A stretch of DNA of 64,000 nt from Rhopalosiphum padi. Its lineage: Eukaryota > Arthropoda > Insecta > Hemiptera > Aphididae. The DNA lies in NCBI RefSeq assembly GCF_020882245.1, contig NC_083599.1, forward strand, positions 19,850,865 to 19,914,864, read 5' to 3'. The position numbers and the translations under genes were made by a program. How positions within the stretch are numbered: position 1 is the first letter of the stretch; the number at the start of each line of letters is the position of its first letter. Positions 1 through 13,341 of this stretch are shown piece by piece. The notes beneath the pieces were generated by a model. That model was not told the DNA's origin. It saw only the letters and a program-made list of their open reading frames with translations, and searched no databases.

Positions 1-1254
1 TTCACATACACTCGATTCGTTTAAACGTAACTGTGAACAATATTATACAAATTTTTGTTTTTAAGGAACTCGAGTTTGTATTTATCATTGCCCATTGGTC
101 TTTAGATTAGTATAAGTATTATTTTATTTCATATATTATTAAATATATATATATATTTTGTTTTGTTGTAAATGTAAAAATTCATAAATGATAAACTACC
201 ATTTTCTATTCCTATAAACATACTGAGGAAAATTTTAATGAATATACTGCCCTGTTTTTAAAATAGTTTAAATTATACTACTGAACATAGCTGAATTAAT
301 TTTTCTCTATTAGCAATTAAGTATCAACATATTTATTCGCAAAGAGTATGAGAAATGTTAACACAATGATGGTTTTATTTTTCAAGGGAAAAATGGATGG
401 TCTGCCTACATTGACACTAGGATAATTATTATTTTAATTCCTTAACTTGTAAATACTAAAAATAATAACTTATGTCAATTATTAATTGTCAATATTTTTT
501 GCCATGGTACTAAATTCGTATGCATATAATATGATATTGTGCTAACTGCGCATGTTTCATATTTGATGCACATGAGCACATCAATTTTTCGTAACCATTT
601 AAAAAAAAAATTCTATGTAACCAATAAATTGTAGTTATTCATTAGTCATTATGACTATGTACGTAATTTATGAGATTTAAATCTTGATATACCTACATCC
701 TACGTATACGTTCACAATTGACAGTCAAAGTTGTAAGTAAATATAGGTATAAAGAGTGTAGTTGATGAGTGATGATCGATAATAATCATTTCTTTTTAAT
801 AACTACTTAATAACTACAGCTACTGTATAGAACGTATTGTTTTTATTTATTGTAAAATCTAAAATAAAAAGTAATCTTAGTTTATACAGGGAAAATGATC
901 TCACTAAAATTGAGGCGGTTTTCCATCTATCGAAAGTTTTGTAAGTGGTATACATGGCGGTTTAGTTAAAAAAATACAGGAAACACTGATAAATATTTAA
1001 TTATAAATTCTTAAAAATAATAAAGTAGGTAATTTTTGAAAAATATTATTTTTTCTGATTATATATCATATTTTTAATTATTTTACGTTTAAAGTGTACA
1101 ACTGTCTACATGTTTATTCAATCATATTTGTTAAATAACTCGATTTGAGGAATTCTGAAAATGTATAAGTTGTCAAATTGTATACAAATAATATTTAATA
1201 TTAAATATTAATCACCAATTATTATTATATACATTTTCTTAGTTATATTGTTAC
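1..1254. other. Intron of Ir93a, no feature recognised
   Basis: This AT-rich stretch follows the donor of the last visible Ir93a exon (AAG|gtaac at 1255). I found no convincing next exon on the minus strand, so it is probably intron continuing past the window start. Confidence 0.5.
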
Positions 1255-4200
1255 CTTGATGAACGACACCATCGATTGTCTCCTATCAGTTTTTGATGGT
1301 CTAATTTCATCCCATTCTTCTTCCGATACTCGTTGTGATAACTCTATTTCTTGTTGAATCAATGCACTGAAGGCCATTATGAATACAGACATTAATTCAT
1401 CAACCAAACATAACATACCACCCTTTAAATGTATTATAATAAAAATTCTATAATAAAATATATAATATTTTTAAATAATAGAAAAATACAATTTAAATTA
1501 TGTATATATCTATATAAAAAAAGTATTGTTAGCATATTGTTTAACAAAATGTGTGTGAAAGACGTAGAAGGATAGTATTAAAAATGTTTAGGATTATCAT
1601 TGAATTGAACACTTAACTAATTGTTTAAAATATAGATGTATATCGAATATGGAATGTAATATGTAAATGATGATATAGTATACTAGTATAGATACCCGAA
1701 CTGAATGATTATATATTTTTTTCAGGTACTTATTTGAAAAATACTAATTCATTGTATCAAATACATATATATCTATAGATTTTTTTTTTTTGATTTTACA
1801 ATGAATGTTTTACAAATTAAATGTATGTGTGTTTTTTTTCATATGAAATAATAGAAATGTTCAATGACTCAATGTATATTTTACGTACATACAGACATAA
1901 TACGGTTATTATGATAGAATACATTAGTATAAAAAAAGATTTTATGATGCCTAATACTTTTCAGTAGAAATATATTAACTTAGTTCTTGTTTTATGTAAC
2001 TGATTTTTATAACTTGTTAAGTATACTTGTGATATTCAAGTAATTAAAATATATTAATTTGTACATACGCTTTTGGTTTAAAAAATTGAAAAATAACAAT
2101 ATTACATTTATTAAAATCACAAAAAATGATGTTGTATAAGCAGACAAAAATATAGCTAGGTACCTAAATGACTGTAAAATGAAAATAACAACTAAATTAA
2201 TTTTCAAATCTAAAAAAAATGTAATCATTGGATTTATACCTAGTTAAAATGTGTCTATTCGGGTTTTTATAAGTATCATCATTTATTATAATAATAGTAT
2301 AATACTATTTAGTATTTACTATATTGTACGTCACATAAAGCTTTAAATAATTCGTTAAATATACAAATTGATATTTTAAATTATTTTATTCAACTTTAAT
2401 TTTTTTATTAATAACCTATTTAAACGTGATTTAATATTGTTTTTTGAGCGTGCTTCTAATATTTTTACAAATAAGTAACTAATAAACTAACGATCATATT
2501 ATATTATTAAAGATTTTTATTTATTATAATATCATCATTATGAACTTACAATACATTTAGAATCTGTTTTTGTAGAGTTGTAAATAAAAGATATGTTTTC
2601 TCCTTCACTCAACAGACTTGTAAATGATGATATATTACTTCTAGACGAATCTATATCTGGAATAATAATTAGCCAACTATTTTCAGCAGTCATTAAATTC
2701 AATGATTTAGCCTAAAATTATTAAATATACACTGTTTATACTCAAATATGCAATGTTTTATTATTTTAATATAATAATTCTTACCACATCTAGAATTAAA
2801 GGTACATAATGAATGCTAACAATGCAAATATAATTTGAATTCATTTCACTCATTTTTAAGAAATGTGAAAGCTCCTCCATAAATAATTTCCTCCTTAAAA
2901 TGTATGAAAAAAATTATTATTTGTGTGAACCGTGTTAGTATATAAATATTATAAATCGATTGCAAAAAGGATAGTGTATTATATTGTAATTAGTTAAATT
3001 TATCTTAATATTCAATGTGTATTTAAAATTTAAAAATGTGTTTAGTAATTAATCTAATATAGGTACCTATGTGTAGTAATTAATTAAAAAAATTGTACGC
3101 TACATTGACCTTTATATTCACTTTTTATTGGGCATCTTGTCTATCCAAATAATCAAATATTAGATAATAATAATTATTCATTATTGTTATATTGATTTGT
3201 CTAATTTTAATTGATTTATTTGTTTTAAAATTATATACCATTCTTTTTACGAAGGTACACGTACGTCGCTATCGTACACTAATGGTCTTTTATATAACAA
3301 CATAACCGAATAAACGTTTCAATGGCGTTAAAAGTTAAAACTAGACACTAGTAGGTAGTATAGGTACTATACGACAATTATTATTTAACATGACCTATCT
3401 CTTAAGCTTAACATTGCATTTGATGTTTAACAGTTTAACTATTCATTACAATACTTTTCAGTTTGTACTATATTCCAAACACCAACTGCATCAGATTTTA
3501 TATCATCCGATCATCCGAATTACCGAGGTTAATTGCAAATTGTCCCATATATATTAGATAATAGGTATTTATAATAGGTATATAATATTACCGTGTACAA
3601 TTTTATTTTCTATTAAAATAATTCTTCCATTAATTTATAGAATAAAACTGCTGTTAAGTATAGTATAGGTACTTATAATGTATTAACATTTTTATAAAAA
3701 AAACATTTATCAAAATAAAATAAATTAATAAAATAATTAAATAAACCATATATCAATATGACAATATACCTGAAGGCTGAAATACCTAATACTTAAATTC
3801 CTATAGAATACTAAAATACAATAGGTACTTTGAGAGACATGTGAATGATAATATATATCGCAATTTTAAATTACTATCAAATTTAACACATCTGGCATAA
3901 TATATTAATATATATTATATAATATTTTATTATGTTGAATTACATTTGTATTTTAAATAAATAAAATTATCAAGTGTCCATTATGGGATCTTAATTTTAA
4001 TATATCTTTAAATATATAGATATCCTACTGTATTACTATAACTATAGTATAGATTAGGTATAGGCTAGTTTAGGGCTAATGTTAAATATGAAAATATGAT
4101 AGTCATAATATAATATTTTAATTCAAAAAATACTTTGTACTGAGTAGAGTTTATTGCCTTATTGGTAAATAATATTAAAGTAGGTTTCAATATTCTTAAT

Positions 4201-7200
4201 ACCTTTTCCACTCAGATCCTTGAGTAAATATTTCAAATATAGCTACGGATGGTGATAAAATATTACTTGAATAGTGCTTTGTCAATGAGGTAACTATATG
4301 TTGTACAATGCTATCACCTTAAATAAAAATATATTAATTATTCTATTCATGTAAAGTGTTATGTAAATTATTCTTATTTGTATTAATATAGTTAAAGAAA
4401 ATTACCAATAGAATTGTCATGCATTAAAATTGCTGATTTCCATGAAAATGCGTTAGACATTCTTAAATCCAATATCATTTGAGATAGTTCCGAATGATGG
4501 GTAGTCAAAGGAATAGAAATTGCCTCATCGGTTGGTAGTCTAGGGCAGTCAGTGTCTAATAAATTATTAAATTATTATTTTTTAAGCATAGGTAATATAA
4601 AAACAGGATATAATGGTCAATGATCTGCAGATATTGAGAAATATCGTTTCATTTTATCAATTTAACATTTTAAAGCAACACGATGAAACATTAGTCATAT
4701 ATATATATATATATAGTACACGGAAACTCGTTATAAATGTACCTATTGTAATTTATAATATTGTATGGTTTACTTTAAGTATATAAAGTTTATATTTAAT
4801 AAATAATTAGTAAAGTATGTTTTGACAATTTTAAAAGCTCATAAAATAAAGCTTATTTGCCTATTTTAATACACTATAATGTATTATGTACATATACGGG
4901 AAATTTAATAGTTAATGATTAATATAATCGGATATTTGGATATACGTATCTATAGAAGCTTACATTATTAATTATAGATTAAATATATATAAAGATTCAA
5001 AACTCTTTGGCAGTCTATTTATTAATCGTATACCTACAGTACTATAAAGAGTATATATTATAGGACTTTAAAACAAATTAATTATACAACATGTCACGCA
5101 CTTATGTTGGCTTTCCGTCTTCAATTTTAAGAGGACATTACGCCCACACACGAGTTTCCGTTTTACAAAAGTAGGTACAAATTAAAATTATTGTATAGCA
5201 AATTTGCGTTCATAAAAATCCATTTCGTATTGTTAGATACGAAAGTAAAAAATAATTATGGCTATTACTCGTATATTATTTAAAGATAAGAATATTATCT
5301 ATCTTCTATCATTTTTTCTTGATATTTCAATTTTAAAGCAATTAATTAGTACATATGTAAAATATTAAAATTTAAAAATAATGTATAGTCATAATAATTT
5401 GCTTTAAAATTAAAATGACAAAAAAATCCAACAATATTTCTGACGGCGAATTTATCAATGACTTAAGTACTTGTAATTCAATTTCAGTACTCAATAATTA
5501 CGACCTCAGGAGCGATTAATTTTTTTTTTACAATTGTTTTTTTTTTTGTTCATTATTTCAACTATTATTTTTTGCATGTCATGATATAAGTAATTTTCAA
5601 AATATTTTGTCACTGTATTGTATGTTATTTATACCTATTTAAAATGTTTTGCTATTTTTAGTTTTTTTGATGTATGTATGATATAATTTATAATTTTGCG
5701 TAAAAAAGTTTGATTTAATTCCTCATAAATCCTAATATGTTTTCTTACCGAAAAAGTTTCGACAATATTAAGTCAAAATTATTTTATGGTATTCAACAAA
5801 ATCACAAAAATTATAAATTACACGAATGCCTAAATATTTAATTAAAGGTTTAATAAAAAAAAAATGTTATTTAATATTTAAAATTTTTTACTAATTAATT
5901 ATGTGAATTATTAATTGTATACATAACCTGTTACTGAAATATACAGTAATCCGTGAATTCCTTCGAATTCAGCTTTATAGTATAAATCCCAAATATCTTC
6001 ACAGTATGATACAATGAAGATCGAAACCATATCTGAAATTAAAAATAAATTATACTTGTTTTCTTCATTATATAAATTATAAATACATCTCGACATCGAC
6101 ATCGACTTTCGTGTACAGTGTACAGCAGGCACCAGCAGCCCGCGACCCACGGTTCTCATAACTTTTTTTTACAGCCATCATGATGGTGTTTAAAATTCTA
6201 ATTTTATATCTCAAATCGTAAATGTAAAGACGTAAAGTATTAATTTTATGATTTCAATTCGTGGCTGTGGTTGTTATATTTTTACAATATAAGCTACAAG
6301 CCTACAAACTTATTTCAATAATTGTTGTGAAGTTTATAATCGAATATACATAGTAAAATAGTAACAATATATGTCATCGTCATGACATAATATTACTATT
6401 CGATTAAGTCAATTATGATTTATGACGAATGCGTTTCTGATGACTGATTGTCAATATTGAATTTTTTTCGAGCTATTGTTTTTAATTTAGTTTATTTTTA
6501 AACTTACTAACGTATAAATATTTTTCGAAAATTTTTAGTTTAAATCAAATAATTTTAAGTGTATTATAATCATCAATATTCATCATTAAAAATTACAATT
6601 TTAAAAAATCGTAAAGTGTGTGATGATTATCGTAGACGTATACTCAACGAATCGTGGAAGGATTAAAAATTTTTTTTTATTAAAAATAAAATTAAACTGT
6701 TATGATTAATTTACCAAAAAACTGTAAATTGTCAAGAATATGATGATGATGAGTGAACAAAAGTTCATAAAACTAATCTTATTTGTATTATTTTTTTATT
6801 TAGTTACTAAAAAGGCTGATATACCTATTATTATTTTAATTATTTTTATCATAACATTTTATGTGATGTTCTTAATATATTTTAATTTTGTTTTATTTTA
6901 TTTAAGTATTGGTAAGTTACCAACAGGGGATGTTATTTTATTTTATTTTGTTTGTTATATTATTATATTTTATTCTAAAAATTAAAACGTTTAAATACAT
7001 TTTCAAATTGTTTTTGTACATGTTCATTATTTTTTGATATTTTGTGACTTCATTACCAACAAACCATATCAATAAATTAATATGATTTGAGTCTTCAGTG
7101 ATTTTTAACAAAAGAAAAAAACAAGGTACTTGTGGAAATAGTGCATTTTGATGAAAATAAATTTGTTTTTTTCTCCAAAAGTTGCTTATTCCAATAATTT

Positions 7201-8378
7201 ATTCATAAGGGAATTATTCCTGGAAAAGGAACATTTTGTTTAAAATCAATTTCTTTAAACTTAAAATATACTAAAAAAAATTTAGGGAGAATACTTTTGA
7301 TATCGGAAATGAATTTATCATGTTTTTTACCACCTATTTTTCAATATATCACATGTTATCTAAATCATTTAAAAACTAGAAAAACAAAAAAAGAGCTGTC
7401 CTGAAAATTAGAAAAATGAAAAAGGTCCGTTTTGAATCGAAACTCCTCAATTATGAAACAGTATAAATTAATAAAAATATCAAAACTCAAAAATTACATA
7501 ATAGGTAAATTATATTTTTATATACTTTTTTTATTCAAAGCAATTTTAATAAAATACATTTTTCTCTATTAATATATTTTATTTAAATTAGTTAGATAAT
7601 AAGTATAACTATAGGGTATTAGCGTGTATGGTAATATCATTTATTTCAGTTTTTATTACGAATATCAATGAAAAAATGATAAAAATGTATGGCTTGCTAA
7701 AAGAAAAAAAGTTTCCAACCATTGATGTACACGTATAATTTATAATTACATTTTAAATAAATAATTGTTCGCCCAAAAAAGGTTACAAACTTGAAAATGT
7801 GCTTCTAAATATACAATTGAAATTCAATCATTCTTTCGTAATTCACATTCTATTGACTACTATTAAGTATATAGATTATATATTTTATATTATATTATAG
7901 TGACGTGAATAAAAATGTTTGCAATTTTTTATGTATCTTTGGGATATAGCTATATAATACCCGGTTAATAATAGTTTTAATGAATTAAATTGTTCTGTTA
8001 ATAGTATAAATATACAATTTTACTTTGCTTTACCTCTTGATAGTTTGATGTTTGTTTTTGTATAAATTTCGACGGACACTCCGGCTTGTTTAAATACATC
8101 TTGCTTTAATTTTTGAATGTGCCCATCAATAGTATTCCAAATTTCATTATTTTTATTTCCAGCAAACTTTGGATTTATGATTATAGCTGAATAAAATAAA
8201 ATAATTCACATAAACAAACAATAATTATAATTAGTATTATAATTTTAAACGAAGTTTACTTACCAACTGTGTCGTTATTCCTTGGACCAGTGTCAATGTT
8301 GTAAATATTGAGACCATTGCAAATTGTAATGAGCATAATGTTGTGTACAATAATATATACCGTGGTTAAGATCATCAT
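1255..8378 (-). CDS. Ir93a: Ionotropic receptor Ir93a, N-terminal part (eight exons, 3' part beyond window)
   Basis: Spliced minus-strand model: exons 8378-8264, 8186-8034, 6032-5928, 4555-4406, 4317-4203, 2893-2785, 2711-2550 and 1422-1255. All introns are GT-AG and the phases agree throughout, giving 359 codons with no stop. Exon 1 begins MMILTTVYIIVHNIM, a signal peptide. The rest is the extracellular amino-terminal domain of a variant ionotropic glutamate receptor. Three blocks match my memory of Drosophila Ir93a in order: TDCPRLP followed by an LxxMILDLR stretch, then NLMTAENSWLIIIPD, then SEEEWDEIRPSK just before the last exon ends. The ligand-binding lobes, pore and membrane helices would lie in exons below position 1. 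In Drosophila Ir93a works with Ir25a plus Ir21a, Ir40a or Ir68a in cool and humidity sensing; the same role here is inferred from orthology. The start is the first of two adjacent ATGs at 8378 and 8375. Gene identity is firm; exon edges are by eye. Confidence 0.88.
5127..5220. mobile_element. One end of a TTAA MITE relic
   Basis: TTAAGAGGACATTACGCCC at 5127 resembles the terminal sequence of the short hairpin at 16424 (TTAAGAGGACGTTATACCC). The word GCAAATTTGCG, which sits in the loop and right arm at 16424-16489, also recurs about 70 bp downstream here. No matching right end was found. It lies in the 1.4 kb intron between Ir93a exons 3 and 4. Confidence 0.4.
6033..8033. other. Large Ir93a intron, no gene recognised
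   Basis: This 2.0 kb intron between exons 2 and 3 is very AT-rich. An 81-codon plus-strand reading frame at 6740-6985 is only low-complexity hydrophobic codons (Ile, Phe, Leu, Tyr) and has no visible splice or homology support, so I treat it as chance. Confidence 0.6.
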
Positions 8379-9406
8379 GTCTGGGCAACTGCCTACCGTT
8401 CTAAGTATTAATTTTAAAAACCTGAATCAAAACTGCTTTTGGCACTATTAGGTAGGTTACCTACTATCCAATATATAATCGAATATTAAATCAAATAACT
8501 GTCGGTTTGTCATATTTAACTTCAATAGTTTCTATAATTTTAATTTTCGATATAATTTATACTATGATTGAACACAAAAGCAGGTAATAATATTATATAT
8601 CATACATGAACATTACCAACGATCACGCGACATAGCTCGTAGGTTTTGCGAAGGTATACCACACACGAATGTTAGTTGAAAAAAATTAGTCCATCATAAG
8701 GGTAGTTTCGTTCACCTTTAGAAACTAGGTCGTGTAAATAAATAAACTGACAACCTCTTTAATGAGCTCACCAAACAAATAAATCATTAATATAAATATA
8801 ACAGTAAGGGGATAATTTAAATGTGTTATTGCCTATAACTGGCTATAACAGTATCTATATTTATACTATAATATATGTACCTGCTATAAATAGTGAATAA
8901 ATAGTGAACTTATACAACTATTACTCGTTAGTTATTACAAGTGTCAAGTGTTATATAACTTATAAGAATAATCGACGCTATTTATAAATCCAAGTGTATA
9001 ATATATTATATTATAAGGCTAAAACACTGTAATAATTACTAGGGCCCGAAGTTAATACTAAAAGTACTCTACCATACTATTAAAAGTAGTATTAAAAGTA
9101 TTTAGTTAAAAATTCATATCTAAGATTAGTAAGATTTCAAATCTATAAACATATTAATAAAAAAAAATTTCACTCGGTCAAAATGCAATATAAGATATAC
9201 AAATATTAATAGAATACATATATACATAAGTATATTTAATCAGTATAGGTACTATGTAGACTGATAAATCGTTTTTTACTCAGAAGTCAGAATCATTTTT
9301 TTGTGTGCTATAATTTATCATTGAACTCAAGTTTAACACTATATCATAATGATTTATAGGAACTAGAGTAGAGATAACAGATGATTTATTATAGTTACCT
9401 AATTTA
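8379..9406. other. Upstream region of Ir93a
   Basis: This is non-coding sequence 5' of Ir93a. It should contain the 5' UTR and promoter, but no TATA or initiator motif stands out. A fragment at about 9270-9400 (actcagaagtcagaatcat) resembles pieces of the repeat that starts at 9407. Confidence 0.4.
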
Positions 9407-10555
9407 AGATTCTGAACAGAGTGATGAATGTATTGATTCTACAATGATGTGTTTTTTTTTTGTGTCTGTCATCACATTTTGGAGTAGTAATAATGCTTTG
9501 ACTTCAGCACCTCTTTGAAAAGGAAAATTCATCTAGGTGATATTTGAGGGGGGGGGGATCAAAAGTAAAAAGTTTCCAGTAGTTTTCAAAAGCGTCAGGA
9601 AAAACCCCTGAAAAAATAACGGAAAAACGGGAATTTTTACGCATAACCACTTTTTGACAATATCGATTTTAACGAAAAAAATTTGGCTTTCCAAAAAATC
9701 TTTAAAATTGAATACAAGGTTTATTATGAGTTAAAAAAGTAAAAAAAAAAAAATCAAAAATCGTTAGTCACAATTTTTGTTGATACGCATTTAAAGTTAA
9801 AATGTTTACGAAATGTATCAAAATTGCGAAAATGTACAAGGAATTTTAAAGTTGAAAATTCATAAAATGTTTGTGATTTATACCTAAGGTTAAAAAACCC
9901 AATAAAAGGTTATCCATAAGTTTTCCTTCAAGTAACTGTAAAAAAAATTTCCAGCGTCAATATAGAAAAAAATTTATGAGCGTATGAAATGAAATTTTTT
10001 TTCGAAATCAAGTAAAATAACGATATATTACAATTTAAATATAGGTAATAATATAATATATCCTAGTATCCTACTGGAGAGTCTCCATCTTTACTGTACA
10101 GCAGAGCAATACCTACTTTTTTTTTACAATTTCATTGTACATAGAATGTACCTAATATTATATGTTTGTAGTGATAAAAATTTTAAGTTGCTACGATTAT
10201 TATTTATTGGAATCAAAATATTCAATATAATAACATTAAAATTGTTATTTTTAGTCATACAATCAAAATTATAACTTTAAACGATTAAACATCTATAGAA
10301 ATATATTTTCATATTTTTAAATTGCTATTTATAGGGAAGAACGACTTATTAGGAACCTTGTAATCAATTTTCTAAATTTTTGATCAAACAATAGCATTTA
10401 TACGTATACAGATTATAGGTATCAATTTGAACATTTTAAATGCCTTTAGATAAATTAAATAATTTAAAATTAGTCATTTAAAGATATTAAAGGACCCAAA
10501 AATAAAATAAATATACATTGTAAGACCAATACATTGATCGCTACGCTCAGAATCT
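9407..10555. mobile_element. Non-autonomous TIR DNA transposon, about 1.15 kb
   Basis: The left end reads AGATTCTGAACAGAGTGATG at 9407. The right end at 10527-10555 reads, in reverse complement, AGATTCTGAGCGTAGCGATC, and both continue into AATGTATTG. These are imperfect inverted termini of about 29 bp. The interior has a T-run followed by GTGTCTGTCATCACATTTTGG-like sequence and runs of A and G, with no coding capacity. From general familiarity this resembles a dispersed repeat common in aphid introns. Similar but decayed fragments occur near 40,660 and 41,930. No clear target-site duplication was seen. Confidence 0.6.
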
Positions 10556-10788
10556 AAATGTGTGATTATTAATATGTAGTTACAGTACGTTAAAAATAAA
10601 ATATTGGCTTAAAAAAACACCATCGTAAAACAAATATAGTACTTACTTTCGTTTAAAACCCAAAATAAAAATAATAATTTATTATTAGTACTTAGCACTT
10701 GGTAGTTGGTAGTACAGCGAGCTATTATAACTCATATACACACATTATATTTATATTATTGATTATAACATTTATAACTTATATATAG

Positions 10789-11718
10789 GAGGGCTCGTAA
10801 GTTCATGCACTAAAAAATGCATAAATTAGCATGTAGACATGCACTAAAAATTAAAAAATATGCATTATATACACTAACATTTTTAGATTATGCACTTTAA
10901 ATATACATAATGTAAAATATTATAAGCAAAATTTTAAATAATAAGATATATTTATTAATTTTAAAAGTATTTAATTTCTTTAATTTTTATTTACCTAACA
11001 AAACTTTTGTCAATTTTAATTAATGTAATTCTTTGTCTGGATTGTCTGATTGTCTGATTTTTTACACCTTTATCCAACAATTGCGGCTACAATAAAAACA
11101 CATACAAATAAAAGTGCAAAAAAAAACTGTACATAATACTATAATAGTATTATACCAGCAGTTAGCAAATGCCAAATAGCTATATATGATGGCTGTGCAG
11201 GCCGTGTGGGTACGAATCCTTCATCCAAATTTCCAAATCACGCCTCCACAGTCCACAGGTTTCGTTTTCGATGCAGCAATGGACAAAATAATAAAATTAT
11301 TAAAATTGATAGATTTTCAATATTTGCATACGCACGTTATACGATAGAGGATGGTGGTAGTAACGATAATATTGTTTCCGACGTTTCCGTAGTATTGCGT
11401 ATAAAACGCATAAAATCTATAGTGCCGGATCTAGTCGTACGATAAGTCGAGAATACAAATAATTCAGACATTTATTTGTTTAAACACTTTAAAATTTTTT
11501 TTTTTACGAAATAAATATGTGCTAATAACTCTAAAAAATCTACTCTATCATGCCAAATATGCCTTTTCACCATTTATAATATTATAATATACAAAAACAT
11601 GCACTATTAAACTTAATATTTTTATTACTATATTGTTATGGAACGGATTTGTATCTCAGTTAGAATGTTTTCCCGTGTTGCAAGAAAAACATACAAATAT
11701 GTGAACTTACGAGCCCCG
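10789..11718. mobile_element. TGCA-rich hAT-like element, about 0.93 kb
   Basis: The ends are inverted repeats, GGGCTCGTAAGTTCATGCA at 10791 and TGAACTTACGAGCCC ending at 11716. Just inside the left end the motif TGCA/TGCAT recurs many times, like the subterminal repeats of hAT transposons. No transposase is present. A 79-codon frame at 11206-11445 shows no recognisable domain. No clean 8-bp target duplication was found, so the superfamily call is tentative. Confidence 0.6.
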
Positions 11719-12122
11719 CTTATAAGTATCATACATGTATATAATTAAAATAACCATATTATAGTAACAATAGTAACATATTATATATAAATAATGACAT
11801 GAAAATAGCATGAGGCGATTCCGCAGACCATATTATATTATAATTTATAATTTATGCATACCTAATTATACTATGGATAACTTGGATGAGCGTTCTTTGT
11901 TAGTAAAGTTAGCCCTCTAACTGGTAAGTTTGGCGAAATAAAATATTGTATTTATTTTTATTAATGGTACAGGCTATATCTATTATACCTATATAATAAT
12001 TAATTAACTAATAAGTAATAACTAATAATAATTAACAGTTATAACAATATTATACCTAATGTCGTTTAAATACTACTATGATAGCGGTGGACAGTGGTTA
12101 TTAAGATTTCACCGATTATGTT
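11719..12122. other. Intergenic, nothing recognised
   Basis: AT-rich sequence without a coding frame or a clear repeat end. Confidence 0.5.
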
Positions 12123-12224
12123 CAGAGCCGCGTCTAACGGGGGGCCAACGGGGCGGAAAATTGTTGAATTGTAATTGTCTTTAGAGCGACATATTTTAAT
12201 TTGCCCCGGAACGGCGCGGCACTG
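12123..12224. mobile_element. Small hAT MITE relic
   Basis: It starts CAGAGCCGCGTCTAACGG and ends GGAACGGCGCGGCACTG, that is, inverted ends of the CAGWGCCGCG type. The flanks attatgtt and attgtgat agree at 6 of 8 positions, consistent with a decayed 8-bp hAT target duplication. Length is 102 bp with no coding capacity. Confidence 0.55.
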
Positions 12225-13341
12225 ATTGTGATCTACTGATGTAGGTGCCTACTGCCTATATTTGATAAGGTACTTGTAGTTTACTTATTTTATATTTACG
12301 ATATTTATCGTGTAGTGATAATTTATTTGTAAAAATATAAATTTAGTTGACATACGATACGATCAAACGTGTATATTAAGTACCTACTGCAAGTTGTTTT
12401 TTTGTTTTTTATTTGTAAAATAAAATAGACAAAATGATTTTATTGTGTTAATCATTTTTTTTTTATATATACCTAACATGTTTTATATTTTGTTAATTAT
12501 TAATGATTATCTAATATATGTACAATTAATTGGAACGAATGCAGCTTGGCTCCTGTGCAATTTTTTTTACAAAATGTAAAAGTAAAACAGACATTTACAA
12601 AAAATGTTATTAAAAGATGTCAATTTTTGCTAAAAAATAACTAGAGAATTAAATTGAATTTATTCCAATAACCTATTAGTTTACACAATATTCACACGCT
12701 TTTTTATCGCATAGCCTGACATTTTATCCGAGATGTCCCGTTTCTCATAAATATATTCTAGATCCATGCTTTTAGCATGTCGAATAAGTCAGCCTCAAGG
12801 CTCATTAGTCCCGTCTCGACTCTCGAACATTGGAAAAAAGTGTATTCACTATTCAGCGGTGTCCAAGGCGCTGGAGCAGTACGAACTGTGTGAACTAACG
12901 GCTCTAGTGGCTCTACCCATTAATACGGTACACATGTCCCACTCATACATACTTTTAATACTAAAATATTCAACAAGCAGTTAAAATCCAGCGGTTGTGC
13001 ACTTCGTCATACGTACCATAATGCTATGTTATAATATTATTATTATTTATTAGGTATATTTAAATCTGCTTTTATTGGAATAAAATACTATTGGACATAA
13101 TGACGTATTTTTTCGTTTAGACTATCGATCTATGTGGTGTACCCAACTGTTGTTAGTATCGCACTATGATAAGTACTATTCCTGTTGATAAGCTATCACA
13201 AAATTGTTTCCATCTCAAAAGTTTTATTCTACAATCGGCGCCTTAAAAAATTTATTTTTTAATACTCGACATTGTTTATAAATTACGTAACGTTATGCCA
13301 AAGGTTCCTTGTAGTTGATCGTTTCTCGTTAGTTTGAAGTC
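12225..13341. other. Intergenic upstream of COQ10
   Basis: A 72-codon frame at 12766-12984 shows no recognisable family and lacks support. The last few hundred bases should hold the COQ10 promoter and 5' UTR. No core promoter motif was identified. Confidence 0.45.

Noticed and set aside
6740..6985. 81-codon plus-strand frame in an Ir93a intron
   Set aside because: Starts with four Met codons, is almost only hydrophobic AT-rich codons, is antisense to a gene, and has no motif.
12766..12984. 72-codon plus-strand frame upstream of COQ10
   Set aside because: No recognisable domain, and COQ10 has its own in-phase first exon at 13342.
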